A stretch of 64,000 bases of DNA from Cyclaneusma minus (Eukaryota > Ascomycota > Leotiomycetes > Marthamycetales > Marthamycetaceae). This document shows positions 55,026-64,000 of the stretch, one piece after another. The position numbers and the translations under genes are program-made. The notes beneath the pieces are model-generated. The model did no database searches, was not told where the DNA came from, and saw only the letters and a program-made list of their open reading frames with translations. Numbering within the stretch: position 1 is the stretch's first letter; each line of letters starts with the position of its first letter. The DNA is taken from positions 1,798,001 to 1,862,000 of the forward strand of contig JAKZHN010000001.1 in NCBI GenBank assembly GCA_037179335.1. Direction: 5' to 3'.

Positions 55026-57564
55026 CTAAGCGCGCTGGCGTTGCTGCGAGTCGTGGATGGCGAAGAGCAGCTGACGTTGATACTCGAAGGTCTCGTAGTT
55101 GCCGCCGATGATGACTTCAAGAATGCTGGCGTTCTTCAACTTCTCGCGGCCAATGTCGACCATACGGTCCCTCAAAGCTTTGTAGGCCTTGCTGAAGCTC
55201 TCCTTGATGACTTGGATGTTGCTGGAACCGCCGGAAATGTCATTGTCAGGCCTGTTCGGGTCAATGATGGAAAGACGATGTTCGTTGCCGGGTTTGGAGT
55301 AGGCAAAATTGGTCCTATGCTGCGCCTGTGTTAGTACATGTGAATGTAAAATTGAGAGACCACATACCTTGGGCACATAACCTGGGGGGTCGAGTGAGAT
55401 TGAAGTAGTAGTCGTGTTGAAGCGATTGCCGTAGAGATCAAAGAACTCCATCAACATCTCGCCCAGATGATGATGAGGAATCATGTTGCCACTTTGTACC
55501 TGCGGCATCATCTGAAGCATGCTGACAACGAGACAGGTCACGGTGAAGCCACCGATTCCTCCACTGTGGGGCTCATTCAGACCTCGCATTGCCAAAAACT
55601 GCTTGATCAGTGTAACGAGAATAGGCATTGCGGGGAACTGGTCCTTCCACTTCTTGAATGTATGGACAGCCACAATACCAGTGTCGTTCTCAAAGGATAT
55701 GTCGACTTTGAGCCCAGTGAGTTGATCGACAAACTTGAGCAGCGGGACTTTTGCCTTTGTGATGACTTCGGTCGTTTCCTCAGAGGCAAGATCAGCCCAC
55801 ACCATAGCCTTACTAAGTTTCCATATGTGGTTACTCTTGGTGTATGAAGCTACTACTCTTCTGTCCCTCATGTACCGGTCAGAGTTGAAGGCAACATCCA
55901 TATCGGCAGTAGGCAGGTACAAGCCAGATGGAAAAGAACCAAATGGATAGACGTCAGCATCACCGTATTGGCTGCGAATTTCTTGACTCAGACGTCCAAT
56001 AAGCTGGTGTCTCATCTCTTCCTCGAAGGGTCTGGGCTTGAAGTGTTCGTAGAAATCCATGACCTCCCGATGAAGCCTATTCCATAGTTAGTAACAGGTT
56101 CAGAGCGGCGTATTGGAAAACTTACCTAACACCCATGCGGTCCGAGTCCAAGTTTTCCTTGCCATTGTTCCAAGGTGTTGGGTCGCCCTTAGGAGCCCAC
56201 TCTGAGAGAATCTTGCCATTCCTGGGTTGCTTTCCATACTTCTTTGGCTGAGGGGGTGGTCTGCTGGGCATAGCAAGGTATTGGAGCTGATCGTCGTGAG
56301 TCCTCTTTCGAGAACCCAGCGCCGGGTCGGAAGATGTATCGAGCTGTCGAGGACCAGGCTGAGAAACTCGCTCGGAAAGAGGCCTAGGCTCATTGCCGCC
56401 ACCGCCAGCATTAGGGCGAGGTCCAGTTGGAGCATCAGGAACACCATGGCCGGCACTGTCATTGTTTGTGTTGTCGTCGTCAGAGTCCTCAATGACGATC
56501 GCATCATCATCATCTAAGGACAGTGAGATAAAATCATCAGCCTTCTCTTCGGGTTTGGCCACAACTTCCGTGGCTGCCTGAACACGAGCTTTTCTGATAA
56601 GCTTCACCATGTCCTTCGGCTTGCGCATGGAATCGTCCACGGGTGGAAGAACAAAGTACGGATCGGGGTTGGACCATTTCGGAACGCTGTCGCCGTCGGT
56701 AGCCTTGCTGGACTCAGTGCGAGGTTGCTTCTTCTTGGGTTCGTTGGCAGCTTGTTCCTCGTCATCAGTACCCAGGTCCATGTCGGCTTCCTCACTGTCA
56801 GACAAGTCTTCGACTGGCATGAACTTGGCAGTCTGGCCTTCGTTGTCGAGCATGTTGGGCAAGACCTCGGGAGTAGGCTCCCTGTTCGTCTTGAGGAACG
56901 GGCGGTCGGCTGTCGCGATCTTGGGCTTCGGCTGCCAACGTCTTTCACCACCAGGCTTTCCCTGGTTGCCAGCGCCGGGGCCACTCTTACGCGGGCGCGG
57001 GCGCCGCTCCCGCTGTCCAGGAGGAGGGGGCTCGAAGGTGTTGGTCAAGTCCTTCACATTGACACCAGGAGGAGCATCATAGCGGAAGTTGAAATCAGTG
57101 GTTGGAGGACGGTACGAGTCCACAGCAGCAGAAGGTCCCATAGGCAGGGGACGGGCAACGTCTCCTCCAGACTGATAGGAAGGGTTGGAGCGGTTGAAGT
57201 CGCCTGGCGGGCCTTGTGGGGGCGGTGGTTGCTTGTACTGAGTGTGGTACTGGTCGTCACGATACTCCTGGTAGAGCGAGCCGTCGCGGCGATAGTTGTC
57301 GCCACCGCGGTAGTTGTCTGCGCCCTGGTGTGAGGGTCCTCCATTGGGGCGGTAGCTGTCCAAAGGGCGATAGTCTTCGCGGTAGCTGTCTCCGGAGCGA
57401 AAGTCATCGCGGTAGCTCTCGCGCTCGCGGTTGCTGTCGCGCTCACGTTGTCCCATGTAGCGCACTTCATCGTTGCGCTCGTAGGGATGGGCGCGACCTC
57501 GATCACCGCCTGGGCGGTAATGGGTTCCGCCTCGGGCAGGCGGCAGGCCAGTAGATCTCGACAT
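55026..57564 (-). CDS. TRF4: Non-canonical poly(A) polymerase, Trf4/5 (Cid14) type
   Basis: Three exons, 57564-56126, 56076-55368 and 55325-55026, encode 815 residues. ATG 57564 (MSRSTGLPPARGG) is chosen; the frame opens earlier only from a GTG. The first 450 residues are disordered, with Arg/Tyr/Asp-rich repeats (SYREDYRPLDSYRP) and acidic patches. The nucleotidyltransferase domain has FGSFPSGLYLPTADMDVAF (residues about 520-540, with the catalytic DxD) and the third carboxylate in LKVDISFEN. PAP-associated motifs follow: VTLIKQFLAMRGLNEPHSGGIGGF, LGEMLMEFFDLYGNRF and the final helix. Trf4/5 enzymes add short A tails to aberrant nuclear RNAs in the TRAMP complex for exosome decay. Intron two is 42 nt and in frame. 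Confidence 0.95.
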
Positions 57565-58655
57565 GGTGGCGGTCGCTGGTGCCGATGTCGCGGTCGAGTT
57601 CGTGGGTGTCGTGGTTTGGGGTTGAGAGGAAGCAAAATCGATGTGCAGTTGTGCAGTTGTGCAGCGTGTGCGCAAATCTGGACTAGCGCGGGCCACGGAC
57701 CTCCGTTCATTACTTCGACTCTGCTCAATTTCACCAAGAAATCCTGTGACGGCTTCAATGTTCTTGACTTCGGGTTTCTCTTATGTTTATATTGATTGGG
57801 CTCTTTGATTTCTTTCTATTGTGTGCGTGGGTCTTTCTAATTACTCGAATTTTCCCAGTTACTTGATCCGCTCGCTGCGATGAGGCTGGGTCGTGATGAT
57901 CATCGATTAACCTAACTTCGAGAATCGGAACCCAGGACTCTGAAATATGAATACTGTATCGACGACTGTAGGTACTTTATCTAGAAGTCTTGACAAGAAC
58001 CGAAGGAGTGGAGATAAGTACGGTCGTTATCGCAGGAGATGGCACCGCTGCCCCTCATTCCTCGAGATGCATCTGGACAGGAGGCTGAGCGGCCCGAAGA
58101 TTGCGACGACCTTGCATACTATCACGACCATTTGACACGTTTTCTAGCCTTCATCATCTATCACGCAATTTTTGCCGGATCAGAGTCCATCATGTGGTCG
58201 GAGCAAGCGCCGATGGGATTTACCACACCACCACAAAGCTTCTGGATGGGCAAAGAGCGCCCCTGTGATTGGAGGTAGTCGAAATCGCCAAGATTCGCAA
58301 AGCGGCCGCCCCGCCAGGCCCAAAACCTAGAAGCTGGACCCCTAGTACTCACGGAGCCACGCCTCCCCAGACCCCGAGCTAAGATATAAAATTATTCGTG
58401 CCTGCCCGGAGCCCATCTGCAGCAGCTCCTGATAGCACTTCTCCTCTTATGTTGCTTTTTGAGTGTACCATTGTTCGACTCACAGCTCTTTGTTGAGCTC
58501 TCTCAAAGTCGATTTCTCGGCGCAAAAGCGAGATCCGCGAACATTTCATCGGCTGCTCAAAAACTTCTTCTATTTGCAAACGCCTTCTCCATACTATCTG
58601 CAAGTCTTCAAGGGCTTGACCAAGTCACTGCTCTTATATTCCGGGTCTGATCAAG
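57565..58655. other. Divergent promoter region of TRF4 and ARA2
   Basis: No gene is seen in 1.09 kb. Short open frames on both strands carry no domain. Expected to contain both promoters and leaders. Confidence 0.6.
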
Positions 58656-60055
58656 ATGCCTCCCACCCAGCCGTCACTATTTTCCCTCCTACCTCCCCTC
58701 ATCTGCGGCACCGCAACATTCAACTCGCAATACAACAAAGATCTATCCAAAGTTCCCACCACCGAAATAGTCCATAAAGCGTTGTCTTTGGGCGTCCGCG
58801 CATTCGATACCTCTCCATACTATGGTCCATCTGAAGAGCTCTTAGGTGATTTTCCACTTCGTTTATCGTTTTAAGTACAATTATCAAGAGAGAGAGAAAA
58901 GCAAAGGAAAAGCAAAGAAAGAGACCAACCATCCTACCGCTCAGCCAACTTAAATCAGAGCTTGAATATAGCTGATCGATTGTAGGCAAAGCCCTCAACA
59001 CCCCCGTCGTCCACCAAAACTTCCCCCGCTCCTCCTACTACCTCCTCACCAAAGTCGGTCGCATCGCCTCCTCGAATTTCGACTACTCCCCCACCTGGGT
59101 CCGCCACAGCATCTCGCGCTCCCTCACCCATCTGCAAACCTCTTACCTCGACGTCGTCTACTGCCATGACGTCGAATTCGTCTCTCCCTCCGACGTCCTT
59201 TCCGCAGTCACAGAACTACGTCGTATCCGCGATACCGAAGGCACAATCAAATACATAGGAATCTCCGGATATCCTATTGATGTGCTTGCGGATTTGGCTG
59301 AGATGATTCTGAGGGAAACGGGCGAACCGCTCGATATCGTACAATCCTATGCAAACTTCACATTACAAAACACCACTCTATCTTCCCTCGGGGTGCCGCG
59401 ATTCAAAGCAGCCGGTGTCGATGTGGTTACCAACGCTTCTGTGCTTGGAATGGGTCTTATGCGGAGATCAGGTGTGCCGGTAGGTGCGCAGGGAGATTTC
59501 CACCCTGCGCCTGAGGGATTAAGACAGGCTTGTCGCGCGGCGAGTGACTATTGTGATTGGAAAGGAGAAAAACTCGAAGTTGTAGCGTTGCGGTGGGGTT
59601 TTGAGACTTGGCTAAGAGAAGGGAAGTGTGTGGGGAGTAAGGGCGATCCGGCGAGCGGGTTGGAGTGGAAAGGGGAGAGTATTGAGGAGGTGGGTGGGGA
59701 GAGGTTGGGGGTTAGTGTTATGGGGGTTAGTAATTTGGGGGAGTTGGATGAGACGATGAGGGTTTGGAGGAGTATACTTGATGGGATGGAGGGAGGGAGG
59801 GAGAAGGATGTGGATGAGGAGAGGAAGGGGGAAAGAGAGTGGAGTTTGAAGAGGAGGGCGCAGGTGGAGGAGTTGGCCAGGGGGGTTTGGGAGGCGTTGG
59901 GGGAGTGGAAGGACTATGCTTGGGAGAGTCCGGGGGCAGACTTCGTTAATCTGGGCAACCCTGAATTTCCTCACATTGAGGAGACTAAGGGTGGACAGGT
60001 TGAAGAGGCGCAGTTGGATGGCGTTGATGATTTGAGCAAGAGTAGCAGGCTCTGA
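58656..60055 (+). CDS. ARA2: Aldo/keto reductase, D-arabinose 1-dehydrogenase (Ara2) type
   Basis: Two exons, 58656-58845 and 58986-60055, encode 419 residues; the intron is 140 nt and phase one. The AKR barrel is complete: LICGTATFN, VRAFDTSPYYGPSEELLG (Asp51 and Tyr55/56), YLLTKVGR (Lys86), LDVVYCHDVEFV (His124), IKYIGISGYP, DIVQSYANFTLQN, NASVLGMGLMRRSGVP and FHPAP. These fit the NAD-dependent D-arabinose dehydrogenase Ara2, which makes the lactone precursor of D-erythroascorbate. It is somewhat longer than yeast Ara2 because of an acidic, Gly/Glu-rich insertion and tail after residue about 310. The catalytic tetrad is intact. Coding strand turns from C-rich in early exon two to G-rich near the end. 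Confidence 0.9.
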
Positions 60056-62384
60056 TGTTTCGCGTGGGTCATGGTCGGGAGTTTTTGAGGATACCAGAGC
60101 ATTGGATAGGGTGCCCCTTTTCGGATAGGAGGCGATGAGTCTTCTCTTTTGTAAGCGACTTCTGAAAGCCTTTGGCGTTTATTGAAGATACTAGAGTCCT
60201 AGAAGCTCGTTTCGAGGGTGGTCTCTACTGCTTATGAGCACGAAGCTTTAGAAAAAGCAAAGTTGTCCCATCGTCTCAGGACACTTCCATGAGATGCACT
60301 CTTGGGGAGGACGTAGACAGGATATGTATATGTCCCGTCTCCTTGTATCTGCGATCTACATTGTATGGAACCATGTATGAAATCCAAGTGATTGGGAGAA
60401 ATCCGAGGGCTTAAGAGAAACAAAAGTACCAAATCAGGTACGATGGAGACAAGTCGCATGTGCAATAATGCCCACCAAATGCTCATCAGCGACCCCCATA
60501 CTGGTACTCGCCTCTAGGTACCTAGGTGGTTGAAGACTTGAGGCTGCCGATCAGTTATCGGCTTCCAGCAGAGCTGGCACGTTTTTGGAGATAGCTTAGG
60601 TAGCATGCCCGTGCTATGGCCGGGGTCGGCGAGGTTGCATGCACGGTGCTGATGTACGGCATCGGGCCAGGCGGAAAAGTCTTGAATCATGCTAAAGTTA
60701 GTTGATGGGCAGGCGAAGAATCCTACGCTGAGTTTATTCCCTAGGATCAGATGATTATTAGGGGGTTTCACGGTAGCAGATTAGCCAGCGGGTTTGGGAT
60801 TTAAAATGATCTTTGACCCCGCAATTGCTCCACAAAAATAATTTTCACCCTGCAAAAACAAAATAATCTCTGATTTTTAAAGAAAATGTAAAATCGGCCA
60901 AATGGCAGGTTTTACATTTATTTTGAAAATAATCTCGCGCAATACGCATTATTTTCAATAAAATAGTAACAAAACAATTATTTAAAAGCTTTTTAATTAA
61001 GTATTTGATTTACTAAACAATTTCTATTATTTTACAATATATTATTCAGCCCAATTATTCAAATATCCAAATCTAGATTATCTCTAAATCCTGGGGTTCT
61101 TACGGCTGGGATCAGATTTTGGCCTTAGGCTGAGAATAACATTAAGTTAATCTGCCGACTGATTTTCCACCGTGAAACCCCCCATTGATCATCAGTAGAC
61201 TTTAGAACTTCATTTGAATTCAGGGGAGAAGAAGCATTAAAGCCGGCAGTTTCTTAAGGATGATGTCGATGATGGGAGATCATAGGATTCGTTGTGGAGT
61301 TCACAGACACTTGACGTTGCGGGGTGGGGGGGCCAGGAATGAGGGGTAGCTGGGGACGAGCAGATCTGGAGAATTGTTTGTTGAGCGGGTGGTACGGCAC
61401 TGGGTACATATTTGTATTCGCTGGCTCTTGTACAACTTCGTAGAGAGTCGGGATGTGGAATCGTTTCTTGGATATTGTTGAAGACCGAAGGATGCATATG
61501 AAAGTCGACGGGAGCCGTGCCGGGGCTTCCGCTTGTGACGATGCCGGGTGGAGCAGTTTGCAATATGGCTGGACTGGAGAGGTCGGGGACATGGATGGAG
61601 CAGGCGGAATCTGGTTGGTGCTTGCTTGATTCTTTGTGGAGACGCGGCCTGTTTGTTTCGCAAAAAGCAAGTTCTGGGCTGGTGATAGGAAAAAGCACGC
61701 TCCAGTCTATGTCGGCTGGCGATTATTGATGTTGGAGCAATACATGTATGGAAAGACAATACATGTAGGACGAGAATTATAGCCTACCTCACGCGTAACC
61801 TGTAGTATGTAAACAATGATATAAACAAAATACAAATTGCCCATTATTAATCGCCGTAACATCGTTTCTGGTCGACATATAACCGGACTTTCTCGGCATG
61901 CTTCCGATGTGACCAGCGGCCAAGCCTGACTTGACCTCATAACTTGACCGCCCCGTCAAATGCCCGACTGCAACATACAACCCGACGCCACCATCAATCC
62001 TCTCCCACCACCCCATGCCGGCCCATACCAACTTGCTGCTGCTCAAGCTGTCGTTTGTTTTGACCAGTGCAATGTGCAGCCCCTGCAGCGGAGACAGCTG
62101 TTGCTGATTGACCACCCTCGACCCGAAGAGACATCGGCAGAAGAAGCAGGCCAGGCGACTCCAACACTCGCGCTCGTGTGATCAGAGGAGCTGACTCCGC
62201 TAACCGTCGACTGACCAACCCTTATCGCTGCCCTCCATTGACTTTCACCGTTGTCTCAACTTCACCAATCCTCCTTATATCCCCACGGCAAAGCGCTATT
62301 TATCTGTTGGCTGCCGCTGCCCGACTTCTCCCCAAACATCAACACCCAAGCGAGACTGAGCCGGACTCGGCCGGACTATTCAAG
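60056..62384. other. Intergenic region between ARA2 and SIP5, containing a TIR element
   Basis: No gene is recognised. Overlapping minus-strand frames at about 61237-61759 lack domains. The AT-rich terminal-inverted-repeat element at 60761-61183 is listed separately. The last 300-400 bp should be SIP5 promoter and leader. Confidence 0.6.
60761..61183. mobile_element. AT-rich terminal-inverted-repeat element (MITE candidate)
   Basis: The left end GGGGGTTTCACGGT (60761-60774) is matched by ACCGTGAAACCCCC at the right end. Just inside both ends, a GCAGATTA word recurs in inverted orientation, offset by about 14 bp. The 420-bp interior is far richer in A and T than its surroundings, with runs such as TTTTTAATTAAG, and has no open frame of note. 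This suggests an old non-autonomous DNA transposon, perhaps degraded by repeat-induced C-to-T mutation. No clean target-site duplication is seen: TTA precedes the left end and CATTG follows the right end. Confidence 0.65.
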
Positions 62385-64000
62385 ATGGGCAACAACTCTA
62401 CGAAGCCGGAAAGGGGGGGTTCTGGCCCAACCTCTCCTATGTATCCGGAGGGCGCGCGTGGACATCGACACAACCACGGAGAACCGTCGGACAGAAACCC
62501 GGGCCAGGTGTACTCGTCCAGATCGGGGCGGGGTGCTAGTCGACACGACCTGTCCTTCCTGGGGATTGGTAGCTCGAGTGCCACCGCAGATGAATTAGGG
62601 CCGAGGAGAGAAACCAAAGCGGAACGTGAGGCTAGGAAGTTGGAGAAAGAAAGGATTGCTAGGGAGAAGGAGAGGGAGAGGAGTATGAGGGAAGAACATG
62701 TTGACGGAGGCTATTTGGTTACACAGGGCGTTTATACCGGTACTGAAGACTTCAACAAGGCGATTGTGCGGCAACTGATGGTATGGGCCCGTTGACATCG
62801 CTGCTGTATGGGAACTAATGATGGCAGATTGAGCGACGGTTGGCACCGTTCTGGCGTGGCCTCGACGATCACAAAGATACTTGGACCGAAGCCCAACTCA
62901 TAGCTGCTGCAAGAGGGCTCCCTATTCCAGCCCCTGACGCAATACCACCAGACGAGATTCCCCATCACAATGCCGCGAATCCTGGATCTTCGAACCTGCA
63001 GAATCTGACCGTTCCCATCACATCTCGATCACAATCAAATGCCTCTGATGCCTCCTCCCACCTCTCACCCTCACATCCGGCTTTCTCTCTCCCTTCTCCT
63101 GCATCATCTGCAAATCCGCCCACTTCCTCTTCCCCTTTCAGGCCACGCTCGAAAACCTTGGCATCTCTCTCTTCTTCCCGAAATCAAACATCGAGTGACA
63201 TGGTGCCTCGAGAGATACAACTCCCTGTTGATCCCTATATCAACGGCCAGCGTATAGAAGTATACCTATACAAAGAAGCTCCGGAGTGCATTATTTGTAT
63301 GCTCTCCTATCCACCATATCTTAACCGTACCCGATGCTGCGACCAACCTATATGCTCCGAATGTTTTGTGCAAATCAAGCGACCCGATCCTCATCCTCCT
63401 GAACATCACGATGACCCTTCCAATCCTACCCCAGCCGACCAAGACGAGGATGCCGAGATGCTAGTTTCCGAACCCTCTCAATGTCCTTACTGTCAGCTTT
63501 CTGAATTCGGAGTGACTTATGAACCTCCACCTTTCAGGAGAGGCTTGGCATACGCGAATGGAGGCAATGGACCAGCTAGCCCGTCATCTGCTATGTCCTC
63601 GTCTTCTTCCGTCAACTCCACCACGAACCCCAGCATCTTGCCTAACGGCAGCAGACGCAGGGCAATATCATTGGCTGCAAATGATAGTAGTGTCATAACC
63701 ACTGATCGCATCAGACCCGACTGGGCTACGAAACTTGCAAATGCCAGGAACCACGCAGCGAGGAGATCTGCTGCCGCTACTGCTTTGCACACTGCGGCGT
63801 ACTTGATGGGAAATGGGAATGAGTTAGGCAGGAGTTTCGGGTTTGGAGGTCGAAGTAGATTTGGTCGGAACCGAAGAGACAGCCCAGATAGTGCTTCTGG
63901 TCCCGGCTCCAATGAAAGAGCAAGTGGATCTCCCTCACAGCAGGAATCTAGTTCTGGGCACGCACGAGTTGCATCAGGTGGTTCTTCTTCCCACAGAAGA
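62385..64000 (+). CDS. SIP5: SIP5 homologue, RING-like zinc protein (3' end outside window)
   Basis: Exons 62385-62780 and 62828-64000 encode the first 523 residues; the frame is open at the window edge. The intron is 47 nt, with donor GTATGG and acceptor GCAG. The start MGNNSTKPERGG has a Gly2 that may be myristoylated. A charged helix, KAEREARKLEKERIAREKERERS, leads to DGGYLVTQGVYTGTEDFNKAIVRQLM and IERRLAPFWRGLDD, both conserved in Sip5. A RING-like zinc site follows: CIICMLSYPPYLNRTRCCDQPICSECF, then CPYC about 50 residues later. Sip5 in yeast links the Snf1 kinase with the Reg1/Glc7 phosphatase. The remainder is Ser-, Asn- and Gly-rich. The family call is strong. Confidence 0.93.

Noticed and set aside
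1..64000. Secondary-metabolite gene cluster
   Set aside because: No polyketide synthase, peptide synthetase, terpene cyclase or cluster regulator is present; genes are unrelated housekeeping functions.

Overview
The window is nuclear DNA of a filamentous ascomycete (Pezizomycotina). The evidence is many spliced protein genes with short introns (about 42-180 nt) carrying GTAWGT donors, CTAAC/CTGAC branch motifs and AG acceptors; fungal-type proteins such as MGM101, a fungal rhodopsin-domain receptor, HUT1, SIP5 and a spherulin-4 family protein; and long intergenic stretches with degenerate repeats. The sequence alone does not fix the class or genus. I see no bacterial operon, CRISPR array, rRNA or convincing tRNA.

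Layout. 1-4.4 kb: the 3' part of YIP1, a secreted spherulin-4-like protein and, convergent to it, a secreted pectin lyase. 4.4-9.1 kb: a repeat-rich, gene-poor stretch with inverted and tandem repeats, one unrecognised four-exon gene, a relic of a secreted-protein domain, and a 105-bp tandem array in which one unit carries an inverted core. 9.2-21.6 kb: an HVA22/TB2-DP1 membrane protein, an unrecognised basic protein, MGM101 (mtDNA maintenance), BPL1 (biotin-protein ligase), NAT3 (NatB catalytic subunit) and an unrecognised acidic protein. 23-31.8 kb: a seven-helix rhodopsin-domain protein, two doubtful small genes and ATP16 (F1 delta subunit). 35.6-45.3 kb: a large acidic DUF2457-like protein, SAR1 (COPII GTPase), a patatin-type lipase and HUT1. 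45.6-47.3 kb: a diverged tandem repeat interrupted by a 329-bp hAT-like MITE with a perfect 8-bp target duplication. 48.4-64 kb: a class I cAMP phosphodiesterase (PDE2), a TRF4-type poly(A) polymerase, an ARA2-type aldo/keto reductase, an AT-rich terminal-inverted-repeat element, and the 5' part of SIP5.

The genes are mostly unlinked housekeeping functions. YIP1, SAR1, HUT1 and probably the HVA22 protein belong to the early secretory pathway; MGM101 and ATP16 to mitochondria; PDE2 and the rhodopsin-domain protein to signalling; pectin lyase and the spherulin-4 protein are secreted. They are not arranged as a metabolic cluster.

Exon structures were built by hand from splice motifs, reading-frame continuity and recalled family sequences. 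Coding lengths are multiples of three for every model. I found no clear new biochemical system. The most unusual signals are the inverted core inside the 105-bp array, the MITE nested in a dispersed repeat family, and a repeated within-gene switch from C-rich to G-rich coding strand.
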